Assembly: GCF_003112575.1 (NCBI RefSeq)
Contig: NZ_BEWC01000011.1
Location: 62,001 to 126,000, forward strand
Direction: 5' to 3'
DNA length: 64,000 nt
Source of the DNA: Streptomyces ardesiacus
Lineage (GTDB): Bacteria > Actinomycetota > Actinomycetes > Streptomycetales > Streptomycetaceae
Numbering within the stretch: position 1 is the first letter of the stretch; the number at the start of each line of letters is the position of its first letter. Made by a program: the position numbers and the translations under genes. The notes under the pieces were generated by a model. The model saw only the letters and a list, made by a program, of their open reading frames with translations, searched no databases and was not told the origin of the DNA. Of this stretch, positions 1 through 9,673 are shown piece by piece.

Positions 1-24
1 CGTCAAGTAACCCCCGGTCACGCC

Positions 25-222
25 TCAGCGGCGCCTGCTCGTCGTCGTGCGACGCCACCCGAAAGGTCCCGGCAAATCCATCGATGTCGTACGACGTCCG
101 GTGCTGCTGCGGGTGTGGCGCGGGCCGTTGCGGCCTCCGGTCGTGATGGACCACGAGCGTTTGTTGATGTTCAGCCGCACTCCGGGGAGGATCCGGAAAC
201 TCTTGCGGAACGTGAGCGGCAT
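25..222 (-). CDS. DUF4236 small protein
   Basis: The 65-aa product starts MPLTFRKSFRILPGVRLNIN, the typical opening of the DUF4236 family (FRKS...GPGVRLN), whose function is unknown. The ATG at 222 is preceded by a GGAAGGGGG ribosome binding site, which favours it over the longer frame beginning at 321. The C-terminal half is Arg/Thr-rich. It is transcribed away from acnA, with about 300 bp of shared upstream DNA. Confidence 0.7.
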   Translation of the reverse strand: MPLTFRKSFRILPGVRLNINKRSWSITTGGRNGPRHTRSSTGRRTTSMDLPGPFGWRRTTTSRRR

Positions 223-368
223 CGTGCCCCCTTCCGTGTCGCGCCGGGTCGGTCCGGTACGCATCGGATACCCCCGTCCGGCGTAGTGATGGCCGCGCGG
301 GTCACCCGGAGTGGGGCGCACGCCACACGGTGCCCGGACATGACCGGACCGCCCCCATGTACTAGAGT

Positions 369-386
369 TATCTCGACATCGAGATA
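369..386. promoter_or_regulatory. Perfect palindrome upstream of acnA
   Basis: TATCTCGACATCGAGATA is an 8-bp perfect inverted repeat around a 2-bp centre, lying between the divergent DUF4236 and acnA genes about 140 bp upstream of acnA. Its form suits a dimeric repressor (TetR or MarR type). The protein that binds it cannot be named from sequence. Confidence 0.5.
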
Positions 387-441
387 TCTGCCGAGGCGTG
401 CCGCAGTCGCGCGCCGCTGCCGGTCTGGCGGTAAGGGTTAC

Positions 442-460
442 CTAACTTAGCCTTACCTTA
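442..460. promoter_or_regulatory. Candidate iron box (DmdR/IdeR/DtxR type)
   Basis: Read on the minus strand, this 19-mer (TAAGGTAAGGCTAAGTTAG) matches the DtxR/DmdR iron-box consensus TWAGGTWAGSCTWACCTWA at 16 of 19 positions by eye. It lies 68 bp upstream of the acnA start, so it could place the iron-sulfur enzyme aconitase under iron control. Binding is inferred. Confidence 0.55.
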
Positions 461-527
461 GCGGATCGGCCGGAGTGGCGTGGCGGCAGGATGCGGTGGT
501 ACGCGCACATGAATGAAGGAGACTGTC

Positions 528-3242
<2,715 letters not shown>

Positions 3243-3261
3243 GCGGCGGCGCACAACGGTT

Positions 3262-3297
3262 GAGGGCCGCATCCCCGGTGACGGGGGTGCGGCCCTC
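3262..3297. terminator. Bidirectional terminator hairpin
   Basis: GAGGGCCGCATCCCCG pairs with CGGGGGTGCGGCCCTC across a 4-nt loop. It sits between the convergent acnA and FG-GAP genes and probably terminates both. There is no T-run, which is usual in Streptomyces. Confidence 0.75.
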
Positions 3298-3329
3298 GCG
3301 CTTGCCCCTCACGAGGGGCCGCGTACGGC

Positions 3330-4259
3330 TCAGAACAGGATGCGGTACGTGTTCCAGCCGCCGCTGCCGATCTTCACGCGGGACTTGTACGGGGCGGCGG
3401 CCCTGCCGGTGCCCTTGTACACGTACAGCGCGCCGTCCTTGTCGCGTGCGACCAGGTCGGTGATGCCGTCGATGTCGATGTCGCCGACGGTCACGAGGTT
3501 GTTGTACGTGTTCCAGCCGCCGCCGATGCGGGTGCGGGAGGTGAACGGCGCCTTGTAGTTGCCGGTGCCCTTGTAGAGCCACAGCACGCCGGACTTGTCC
3601 TTGGCGACGATGTCGTCCTTGCCGTCACCGGTCAGGTCGCCCTTGCCGGCGATGTGGGTGTACGTGTTCCAGCCGCCGCCGACCTTGTAGCGCTGGGTCA
3701 GCGTGCCGTTGCCGTAGCCGAGGTACAGCCACAGGACGCCGGACTTGTCCCGTGCGATCAGGTCGTCCGCGGCGGCACCGCCGAGGTTGCCGGCCGACAG
3801 GAGCCGGTCGTAGATGCCCCAGCCCTTGCCGACGAGCGTCGAGCCGGTGGTGTTCCACTTCAGGTAGTGGAGCTGGCCGTCGACCACGATCCACAGTCCG
3901 TCGGACTCGCCGTCGGCGTTGTGGTCCACCTGCGTGATGAACTTGGTGTCCGGGGAGACCTGGCCCGCGTTGGAGCGTCCGGTGAGCCCACCGTACCCGT
4001 CGGGGGCGTAACTGCTCAGGTATCCGCCGCTGTTCATGCCGTACAGGCCGTTGATCGGCGCGTAGCCCTGCACGTCGGCCGTGCTGAACTTCGACGCGTC
4101 CGACGGCTTCACGTCGAGCGGCGCCTTCGACGCGGAAGGCACGGGCGCGTCCGCGGCGACGGCGCTGCCCGCGCCGGTCGCCACCAGTGCGGCGGTGAGC
4201 GCCGCGGCCGTGGCACGTGCCAGGACGCGACGCGTGTTCAGGCCGGAGGTTTTGGCCAC
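3330..4259 (-). CDS. Secreted FG-GAP/VCBS repeat protein
   Basis: The predicted 309-aa exported protein has a Sec-type signal: an Arg-rich N-region (LNTRRVLARA), an Ala/Leu core and an AVAAD cleavage region near residue 45. The mature part carries repeats with Asp-rich calcium-binding loops such as GDLTGDGKDDIVAKDKSG and GDIDIDGITDLVARDKDG, each followed by a LWLYKGTGN-type strand, as in FG-GAP beta-propeller proteins. The GTG at 4259 has GGAGGA six bases upstream; ATGs further out lack a site. The ligand or substrate is unknown. It converges with acnA. Confidence 0.8.
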   Translation of the reverse strand: MAKTSGLNTRRVLARATAAALTAALVATGAGSAVAADAPVPSASKAPLDVKPSDASKFSTADVQGYAPINGLYGMNSGGYLSSYAPDGYGGLTGRSNAGQVSPDTKFITQVDHNADGESDGLWIVVDGQLHYLKWNTTGSTLVGKGWGIYDRLLSAGNLGGAAADDLIARDKSGVLWLYLGYGNGTLTQRYKVGGGWNTYTHIAGKGDLTGDGKDDIVAKDKSGVLWLYKGTGNYKAPFTSRTRIGGGWNTYNNLVTVGDIDIDGITDLVARDKDGALYVYKGTGRAAAPYKSRVKIGSGGWNTYRILF

Positions 4260-4431
4260 GTGGGTCCTCCATTGGGTCATGCGGAAGGGACCACGGACGG
4301 GTAAGTCCGCAAGATCCCGGGATACTTCGTGATCCTTACACACGTCGTTCACAGGTCAACCAGATTTACGGCCGGGGACGAGAGCGGTACAGAACAGGTA
4401 CGCAAGCGCAACGCGGAACGTGGAACCATGT

Positions 4432-4463
4432 GCGGGGTACGCCGGTCACCCGGCGTACCCCGC
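4432..4463. terminator. Hairpin terminator for the GH92 gene
   Basis: A perfect 14-bp stem (GCGGGGTACGCCGG with its complement) encloses a TCAC loop just beyond the GH92 stop codon. It lies between the 3' end of the GH92 gene and the promoter region of the FG-GAP gene, both on the minus strand. Confidence 0.8.
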
Positions 4464-4490
4464 CATGTCATTCCGTGCCCGCCCTCAGGT

Positions 4491-5513
4491 TCAGGCCAGC
4501 AGCTCCACCTCCGCCAGCGTGTGCGCGCCGTCCAGGACCAGCCGGTACTTGGCGTACGAGCCCGGCGACTTCACCGAGAACGCCCGGGTCTGCCGGTCCC
4601 AGGCGAAGGATTCGCCCGAGCGCTCGTCCAGCGTCCGCCAGGTGGTGCCGTCGGCCGAGCCCTGGAGTTTCCAGCCGGCCGGGGCCTTCGTGCGGTCCGC
4701 CGACGAGGTCAGCGTGTACTGGACCGCCTTGACGCCCTTGCCGGACACGGGCAGGTCCACGGAGGTCACGCTCGCGTCCGTTCCCGACGTGTTGTCGAAC
4801 AGCGCGCCCGCGCCGGTGATCGCGTCGGCGCGCGGGGTCGCCACCTCGTCGCCCTCGGTGATCGACGCGGGCGCCGCGTCCTTGCCGGTGCCCCACGAGG
4901 AGGGCTTCGCGCCCATGTCGAACTCCAGGACGCCGCCCTTGGCGAGCAGCGAGTGGGGGAGCGAAGTGGAGGTCCAGCGCTTGCCGTTGACCTTCAGACC
5001 CTGCACGTAGACGTTCTTCGTGCTGTTCTTCGGCGCCTTGACGACCAGGTCGCGGCCGTTCTCCAGGTGGACCGTGGCCTTGGTGAACAGCGGGGACCCG
5101 ACGGCGTACTCGCCGCTGCCCATCACCAGCGGGTAGAAGCCGAGCGAGGAGAAGAGGAACCAGGCCGACTGCTCGCCGTTGTCCTCGTCGCCGTGGTAGC
5201 CCTGGCCGATGTCGCTGCCGGTGTACAGGCGCTGGAGCACCTCGCGGATGTTCTTCTGCGTCTTGTAGGGCTGTCCGGCCGCGTCGTACATGTACAGGGC
5301 GTGGTGGGCGACCTGGTTGGAGTGCCCGTACATGCCCATGCGGACGTCCCGGGCCTCGACCATCTCGTGGATGACGCCGTTGTAGGAGCCCTTCAGCTCC
5401 GGCGAGGCCGTCTCCGGGGTCGAGAGGTAGGCGTCGAGCTTGTCGCCGAGGCCGTCCCGGCCGCCGTACAGGTTGGCCAGGCCGCGGCTGTCCTGCGGCG
5501 CGGTGAAGGCGTA
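4491..5513 (-). pseudogene. GH92 alpha-mannosidase, C-terminal fragment
   Basis: This is the 3' part of the host gene cut by the prophage. It carries the end of the GH92 (alpha/alpha)6 barrel, including the hallmark GDEDNGEQSAWF block with the likely catalytic acidic residues and the SPLF segment. A discoidin/F5-8C-like module (WKLQGSADGTTWRTLDERSG) forms the C terminus. It has no host start codon; the few residues before GGYAFTAPQDS in the open frame come from phage DNA. Joined at the 11-bp core to the fragment at 48425-51219 it gives one 1268-codon frame without a shift. It is probably silent in the lysogen and restored on excision. Confidence 0.93.
5503..5513. other. attL core
   Basis: The core GTGAAGGCGTA is identical to the one at 48425-48435. 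Host GH92 sequence lies to the left and phage sequence to the right. Combining the phage-side flanks of attL and attR rebuilds an attP with imperfect inverted arms (GTGTACCCTGTGGGGA on one side, the complement of GTGTAGCCCCCGTGGGGGA on the other). This is the layout of serine integrase sites. Confidence 0.92.
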
Positions 5514-5527
5514 TCCCCCACGGGGGC

Positions 5528-5533
5528 TACACT
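5528..5533 (+). promoter_or_regulatory. -10 element for leaderless int transcript
   Basis: TACACT ends 6 nt before the integrase ATG at 5540. At that distance transcription would start at or next to the A of the start codon, giving a leaderless mRNA, and there is no Shine-Dalgarno. The -35 position falls in or beside the att core, which excision does not change. Confidence 0.55.
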
Positions 5534-5539
5534 CGCCCC

Positions 5540-7279
5540 ATGACACTAGGAGTCGTGACCGGTATGGACACCCACGCCGGAGTGTACGGTCGACAGTCCG
5601 CCCGACGGGCCAACAAATCAGAGGTCTCTACAGAGGACCAGCTAAAAGAGGGCGTGGCCCGCGCACGTCAGATGGGCGCGACCAAGATTGCCACCTATGA
5701 GGACCTGGGCATCAGCGCGTTCTCCGGGGATGAGCGTCCGGACTTTGACCGCCTGATCGCCGACTGCCGAGCCGGCCGAATCAACCTGGTCATCGTGTAC
5801 TACGTGAGCCGGTTCTCCCGACTGGAGGTCGCGGACGCTCTCCCCGTGTGTCAGGAGCTGTTGAACCTGGGCGTGACCATCGTGAGCCTCACGGAGGGCA
5901 CGTTCAAGCGGGACAACATCATGGACCTGATCCACCTCATCTTCCGCCTGGACGCTGCCCACCAGGAATCCAAGAACAAGTCCGTAGCTGTGAAGCGGGC
6001 CAAGGCTACGTCCAAGGAGTTGGGGGGCTGGAGCGGGCCGGCCCCCTACGGGTTTGAGACCTATGAGGACACCGTGACCCGCACCGGAGAAGACGGACGC
6101 ACCCGCACGCTGGTAATCAAGCGCCTCCGCCCGAACAAGACGGAGTGCGACGTCGTGTCCACGCACATCTTCCCGCCCATCCTGGAGCACATGGGAAAGC
6201 CCTACGCCTCCGGGTACATGAAATTCCACCCGGGCTCCATTTCCGGCGTCACGACCACCATGAACCGCAAGCCCATTCCCACCCGAGGCGCAAAAACCGG
6301 CAAGGAACGGAAAGCCTCCCAATGGGACCGGAAGACCGTCACCCGCATCCTCATGGACCCCCGTTTCGCCGGTTACGCCGCTGAAGCTGTCTACAACAAA
6401 GAGGGCCGTGGCCGGAAGATCACCGGTTACCGCATCCTCCGGGACGAGGACGGCCAACCCATTCCCACCCCGTGGCCGCCCATTATCAACCCCGCCGACT
6501 GGTGGCGAGTCCAGGAGTGGCTCCAGGGCCGCAAGGACTCCAACCCCAACAACAAGGGCGACTCGTTGCTGTCCGGCCTGGGCATCATGCGCTGTACGTG
6601 TACAGCCACGTGGAAAGCCACCCGGTACCCAGCGACCAAGGACCACCCGGAGGGGCAGCGTGCCTACCGGTGCAACATCGGACAGCGCACCACGACGGCC
6701 CACACGGGAACCCCCACCATCACCATGGACGCCCTGGACAACTACGTGGCGAACCGGATCTTCGGACTGATCCGGGCAGCGGAGGACGATGAGGACACCC
6801 TCCTCATCCTCATGGAGGTCACGCGCCGCTACGGGAGGCTCAGGGAGGCCCCGGAGACGGCCGGCGAACGGGACCAGATCCTCACGGAGAGGGCGGAGGT
6901 CCGGGACGGCCTGGCGAGCCTGTTCGATGACCGGGATGCGGGACTGTTCCGCACGGAGTTCGCCCTGGCCCGGTTCCGGAAGTCCGCTTCAGCCCTTCAG
7001 GACCGGCTGGAGGCCCTGGACGCCCGCCTGGCGGCCCTGGAGGAGGCCAGCGCACCCAAGTTGCCGCTGGCGCAGTGGCAGGCGTGGGACCAGGACCCGA
7101 CCGGGCCGGGGAGCTGGTGGGCCAGGAGGACGCTGGAGGAGCGGCGGGAGTTCGTGAAACTGTTCGTCAAGCGCATCACGATCCGTCCGCTGAGGCGGGC
7201 CCGGGTGGCAGAGCCGTTGCACCAGCGGGTGACCATCGAGTGGCACCGGCCCACGGAGGAGTTGGACATGGTGGCCTAG
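5540..7279 (+). CDS. int: Large serine recombinase (phage integrase, phiC31 family)
   Basis: The 579-aa protein catalyses site-specific recombination between attP and the attB in the GH92 gene. It begins MTLGVVTG, as phiC31 integrase begins MTQGVVTG. The resolvase domain shows YGRQS with nucleophile Ser20, then the GDERPDFDRLI and YYVSRFSRL blocks. The recombinase domain (about residues 150-330) is followed by a zinc-ribbon stretch (RCTCTAT...YRC) and a coiled coil near residues 430-500. The segment SWWARRTLEERREFVKLFV is typical of the C terminus. The last zinc ligand, Cys in phiC31, appears to be replaced by a TAHTG segment. The gene sits directly beside attL. Confidence 0.96.
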   Translation: MTLGVVTGMDTHAGVYGRQSARRANKSEVSTEDQLKEGVARARQMGATKIATYEDLGISAFSGDERPDFDRLIADCRAGRINLVIVYYVSRFSRLEVADALPVCQELLNLGVTIVSLTEGTFKRDNIMDLIHLIFRLDAAHQESKNKSVAVKRAKATSKELGGWSGPAPYGFETYEDTVTRTGEDGRTRTLVIKRLRPNKTECDVVSTHIFPPILEHMGKPYASGYMKFHPGSISGVTTTMNRKPIPTRGAKTGKERKASQWDRKTVTRILMDPRFAGYAAEAVYNKEGRGRKITGYRILRDEDGQPIPTPWPPIINPADWWRVQEWLQGRKDSNPNNKGDSLLSGLGIMRCTCTATWKATRYPATKDHPEGQRAYRCNIGQRTTTAHTGTPTITMDALDNYVANRIFGLIRAAEDDEDTLLILMEVTRRYGRLREAPETAGERDQILTERAEVRDGLASLFDDRDAGLFRTEFALARFRKSASALQDRLEALDARLAALEEASAPKLPLAQWQAWDQDPTGPGSWWARRTLEERREFVKLFVKRITIRPLRRARVAEPLHQRVTIEWHRPTEELDMVA

Positions 7280-7297
7280 GTCACGTTCACATACGAG

Positions 7298-7334
7298 AGG
7301 GTCTCTGCTCACCTGAGCGGGGGCCCTTTCTTTC
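7298..7334 (+). terminator. Terminator after int
   Basis: AGGGTCTCTGCTCA pairs imperfectly with TGAGCGGGGGCCCT and is followed by TTCTTTCT, a classic hairpin plus T-rich tail just past the integrase stop. Confidence 0.7.
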
Positions 7335-7433
7335 TGACCTTTAGGTCACGAAACGGTAACGGCCCCGTGGGTCCGGGTGACGTTCGGCGGGGCCGATGAC
7401 GTTCAGCGGGCGGGGACGGGGCGTCCGCACCCC

Positions 7434-7545
7434 CTCTGACCTGCATGAATGGTGGTAGTGACGTTTGAGGTAGTGATCTCAGTACCACATAAGAAAACCT
7501 ATAGGCATCCCGGGATGACGGCCACGTTCGTCACTCCGTCACTCG
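7434..7545 (+). promoter_or_regulatory. Duplicated regulatory module, copy A
   Basis: This stretch is repeated at 32014-32124. Shared blocks are CTCTGACCTGCA, GAATGGTGGTAGTGACGTTT, ACCACATAAGAAAACCTATA and a GTCACTCG end; the spacing is almost the same and the middle differs. Copy A has an imperfect palindrome GGTAGTGATCTCAGTACC in that middle. The AT-rich ATAAGAAAACCTATAG block stands out in a GC-rich genome. It precedes the late region (gene at 7622, tRNAs, terminase), so a promoter or control site is likely. The rest of 7335-7621 holds no gene. Confidence 0.6.
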
Positions 7546-7621
7546 GCCCTCCGGCCCCCGCACGCTGGGCCGCCGGCCCCGGATCACCAGGCGCACACAC
7601 GCGAACCCCTGGAGGTCCCCA

Positions 7622-8170
7622 ATGCGCGTCTTCCGCGTCTGCCACCGTTGGCACGACCGCTCCGGCCACGGCATCGGCACCGGTCCCTACGCGTTCGGCT
7701 ACACGTCGTTCCCGGAGTACGCGGCCAACCTGGTCGACCCCATGCGCTGGTGCCACCAGGGCGGGACACACCCCTCGCCGTGGGTGGACGGCATCGAGGA
7801 CTACGAGCGTCACGACGTCTGCGGGTTCCTCTCCATGGAGGACCTGAACACCTGGTTCGAGCACCACTGGCGCCTCCGCCTCCACCAGGCGGGGTTCCGG
7901 ACCACGGAGTTCGAGGTCCCGGAGGAGGCCGTGAAGCGAGGCGGCTTCCAGATCATGTTCGACGCCCGCAAGGCCGTGGCCAAGCGCCACCACACGCTGG
8001 CCCACGGCTGCGACCTCCTGCACGAGGGGAGCGACCTCAAGGCGGAGGACCAGATGTGCACGTCCACGTTCCACCTTGCTGGAGGGCGGGACCGGGACCT
8101 GCGCCCCGGTCCGGAGGACGTCCAGATGCGCATCCCCCGTCGGCCTCGCCCGGTGGCCTCGCTGGTCTGA
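7622..8170 (+). CDS. Hypothetical phage protein
   Basis: The 182-aa protein starts at an ATG preceded by CTGGAGGT. It is rich in His, Trp and Arg (HRWHDRSGHG, MRWCHQGGTHPSPW, WFEHHWRLRLHQ) and soluble in character, with no signal or membrane segment. The C-terminal 40 residues are Arg/Pro-rich. I recognise no family. It is the first gene after duplicated module A and before the tRNA array, so it is probably early in the late transcript. Confidence 0.65.
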   Translation: MRVFRVCHRWHDRSGHGIGTGPYAFGYTSFPEYAANLVDPMRWCHQGGTHPSPWVDGIEDYERHDVCGFLSMEDLNTWFEHHWRLRLHQAGFRTTEFEVPEEAVKRGGFQIMFDARKAVAKRHHTLAHGCDLLHEGSDLKAEDQMCTSTFHLAGGRDRDLRPGPEDVQMRIPRRPRPVASLV

Positions 8171-8200
8171 TCCCAGGCCGCTGACACCAGACAACTACTC
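8168..8200 (+). repeat. GCTGAC intergenic motif, copy a
   Basis: AGGCCGCTGACACCAGACAAC lies at 8175-8195, directly after the 7622 gene stop. About 38 nt around it agree at roughly 32 positions with copy b at 33652-33689. It precedes the tRNA array. Confidence 0.6.
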
Positions 8201-8241
8201 AGAGGGAGCCGGGGGCTTGATCGCCACCCGATGGCCCTCCG

Positions 8242-8282
8242 CCCCCAGGCTCCCCGCCTCTCTCCCGGGTTGAGCCTGGGGG
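8242..8282 (+). other. Stem-loop in front of the tRNA array
   Basis: CCCCCAGGCTC pairs perfectly with GAGCCTGGGGG over a 19-nt loop and ends 4 nt before tRNA-Lys. There is no T-run. It may be a processing signal for the tRNA transcript or a terminator. Confidence 0.45.
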
Positions 8283-8286
8283 CCTC

Positions 8287-8359
8287 GCATCCGTAGCTCA
8301 GTTGGTAGAGCACTGGATTCTTAATCCATGCGTCGCTGGTTCGAGTCCAGCCGGATGCA
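8287..8359 (+). tRNA. tRNA-Lys (CTT)
   Basis: Acceptor GCATCCG/CGGATGC, D-arm GCTCAGTTGGTAGAGC, anticodon loop TTCTTAA (CTT), T-arm with TTCGAGT. 73 nt with no encoded CCA. All invariant positions look normal except a C/T mismatch at the base of the anticodon stem. Confidence 0.9.
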
Positions 8360-8455
8360 CGCTGGGAAGACACGCATCGGTCCGTGGACCAGGGCGCAAG
8401 CCCGTAAGTGGCAGACGGGGCGTGTCATGGGGGCGGGTGGTTACCGTCCCTGCCA

Positions 8456-8527
8456 TGGCTTGTGGCGCAACGGCAGCGCACCGGGTTGTTACCCCGGGGG
8501 TTCCTGGTTCGAATCCAGGCAAGCCAG
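8456..8527 (+). tRNA. tRNA-Asn (GTT)
   Basis: Acceptor TGGCTTG/CAAGCCA, anticodon stem CCGGG/CCCGG around loop TTGTTAC (GTT), T-arm CCTGGTTCGAATCCAGG. 72 nt with no encoded CCA. Confidence 0.9.
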
Positions 8528-8665
8528 CAAGGCTCCGCCGGACCGGCCCTTGACCGGGAAGCAACGCGGAGCCCAGGGGGTACTCATGAGGAGTCCGTCC
8601 CTAGTACGTCGCCTAGTCAGCGACCGAACCGGAGGGCTAGCCGGTAAGAGTCCGGCCCCCCGCCT

Positions 8666-8745
8666 ACCTCCGTAGCTCAGTTGGCAGAGCGGCCCCCTCA
8701 TAAGGGGTGACGGTTGATGCGCTGGTTCGAGTCCAGCCGGAGGTA
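8666..8745 (+). tRNA. tRNA with CAT anticodon (Met, or Ile2 if modified)
   Basis: Acceptor ACCTCCG/CGGAGGT, D-arm GCTCAGTTGGCAGAGC, anticodon stem GCCCC/GGGGT around CTCATAA (CAT), T-loop TTCGAGT. The variable region (GACGGTTGATGC) is 12 nt, longer than the usual 4-5 for this class. Elongator Met versus lysidine-modified Ile cannot be decided by eye. Confidence 0.8.
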
Positions 8746-8833
8746 CGGAGCAACCAGCGAACCCTCACGGGTCAACGATCGGCACGCACTCCGATGTCCG
8801 GGACCAGGGAACTGGACCGGGGCCTGGTTGCAA

Positions 8834-8908
8834 CCCTCTTCTAGCTCAGTAGGTCAGAGCGCCGGGCAACGTACCCGGAGGTCGCTGGTTCGATTCCGGC
8901 GGGAGGGA
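8834..8908 (+). tRNA. Irregular tRNA (apparent anticodon ACG)
   Basis: The acceptor (CCCTCTT/GGGAGGG with G-T pairs), D-arm, anticodon stem CCGGG/CCCGG and T-arm (TTCGATT) all fold. However, the 7-nt anticodon loop is CAACGTA, with A rather than T at position 33 and T at 37. It is either a non-standard or decaying tRNA, or a tRNA-like RNA. Confidence 0.5.
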
Positions 8909-8938
8909 CTGGAGCGGACGGAGCGATCCGGACGCTTG

Positions 8939-9019
8939 CACGGTAGCTGGTTGGCGCAGCGCTGGCCCCCAGGGATGGCCTTGGGCTTGCCGGGACGGGG
9001 GTTCGAGTCCCCACCGTGA
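8939..9019 (+). tRNA. Degenerate tRNA-like gene
   Basis: Six acceptor pairs (CACGGT/ACCGTG), a D-arm GCTG/CAGC with GTTGGCG loop, and a T-arm (GGGGGTTCGAGTCCCC) are visible. I cannot place a normal 5+7 anticodon arm, and the middle stretch CTGGCCCCCAGGGATGGCC offers no T33. It is possibly a remnant or a class-II-like RNA. Confidence 0.35.
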
Positions 9020-9033
9020 CGCCCGCTCCTCAT

Positions 9034-9109
9034 GCTCCGTTCGCCCAGTCTGGCCCAGGGCGCCGCCTTGTCATGGCGGAGGTCACCGGTTCGAATCCGG
9101 TACGGAGCG
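9034..9109 (+). tRNA. tRNA-Asp (GTC)
   Basis: Acceptor GCTCCGT/ACGGAGC, D-arm GCCC/GGGC, anticodon stem CCGCC/GGCGG around TTGTCAT (GTC), T-arm ACCGGTTCGAATCCGGT. 76 nt, a normal fold. Confidence 0.9.
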
Positions 9110-9118
9110 CTGGAGGCA

Positions 9119-9213
9119 GCGTGCGCAGTGTGCTGGCTATGTTTCGGCGCGACCAGCGGGGACGCAATCCCCAACCCCTGAGGGGGTGCCGGTTCGAATC
9201 CGGATCGCACGCT
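9119..9213 (+). tRNA. Irregular tRNA with long variable arm (apparent GCA)
   Basis: Acceptor GCGTGCG/CGCACGC is perfect over 7 bp and the T-arm has TTCGAAT. The anticodon stem GGGG/CCCC holds loop ACGCAAT (GCA, Cys) with C instead of T33. A CCCC-TGAG-GGGG variable hairpin makes it class II in shape. The D-arm loop is unusually large (GCTGG/CCAGC). Confidence 0.45.
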
Positions 9214-9224
9214 GTCTCCGCTTA

Positions 9225-9247
9225 CCACCTACTCACGTGAGGTGGTG
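9225..9247. repeat. CTCACGTGAG palindrome, copy 1
   Basis: CCACCTACTCACGTGAGGTG, with two mismatched pairs, lies between the tRNA array and the first HNH gene. It belongs to the intergenic repeat family proposed as repressor operators. Confidence 0.75.
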
Positions 9248-9269
9248 CCCCGGAGAGAGGACCCGCAGC

Positions 9270-9563
9270 ATGGCCACGCGCAACACGCGCTCACAACGTA
9301 GACGACGCGATGTCATCGCGCACGGGCCTAACGCTGCGGCCCTCCTCCGGAGGCACATCCGTGAGGAGTACGCCAAGCATGGCCGGCGCCCTCAGTGCGC
9401 ACGCTGTCCCGCACAACCGTTGCCCTCGCTGGTGGACGTGGACCACGTGGTCCCGATCCACAAGGGCGGTACGGACACGAGCGACAACGTACAGGTGCTG
9501 TGCAAGCCGTGCCACCGGGTGAAGACCCACCGGGACTGCGGGTACTCCACCCCCCTGTTCTGA
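9270..9563 (+). CDS. HNH endonuclease 1
   Basis: The 97-aa basic protein has the HNH fold pattern: a CARC pair, then VDVDHVVPIHKGG (first His), a central Asn (DNVQVLC) and the final CKPCH. It nicks or cuts DNA. Beside terminase genes such proteins assist genome packaging, as HK97 gp74 does. The ATG at 9270 follows GGAGAGAGG; the frame extends upstream into the last tRNA-like gene, so the longer start is rejected. A second HNH gene follows. Confidence 0.85.
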   Translation: MATRNTRSQRRRRDVIAHGPNAAALLRRHIREEYAKHGRRPQCARCPAQPLPSLVDVDHVVPIHKGGTDTSDNVQVLCKPCHRVKTHRDCGYSTPLF

Positions 9564-9599
9564 TACCCCCTGGGTGGCCGTGTGCCACCCCCCTAGCTC

Positions 9600-9659
9600 C
9601 CCCTCCCCTGTACGGCCCCCACATGCCACCCCGGTGGTATCACTGGTCCAGGGGAGGGG
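9600..9659. repeat. Long-range inverted repeat between HNH genes
   Basis: CCCCTCCCCTG (9600-9610) is the exact complement of CAGGGGAGGGG (9649-9659), with CCACCCCGGTGG between them. Its place beside HNH and terminase genes makes it a candidate packaging (cos-region) site. Confidence 0.35.
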
Positions 9660-9673
9660 TTGAGGCGTACACC

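Noticed and set aside
5491..5546. A real start codon for the GH92 C-terminal fragment at 5546
   Set aside because: The MSWGECSPRGG lead-in is phage DNA read backwards over the int promoter; no ribosome site or promoter for it is visible.
8298..9228. Minus-strand frames such as those at 8298-8564 and 8854-9228
   Set aside because: They are reverse translations of tRNA genes (GFEPGTPG- and RFEPA-type strings) and not proteins.
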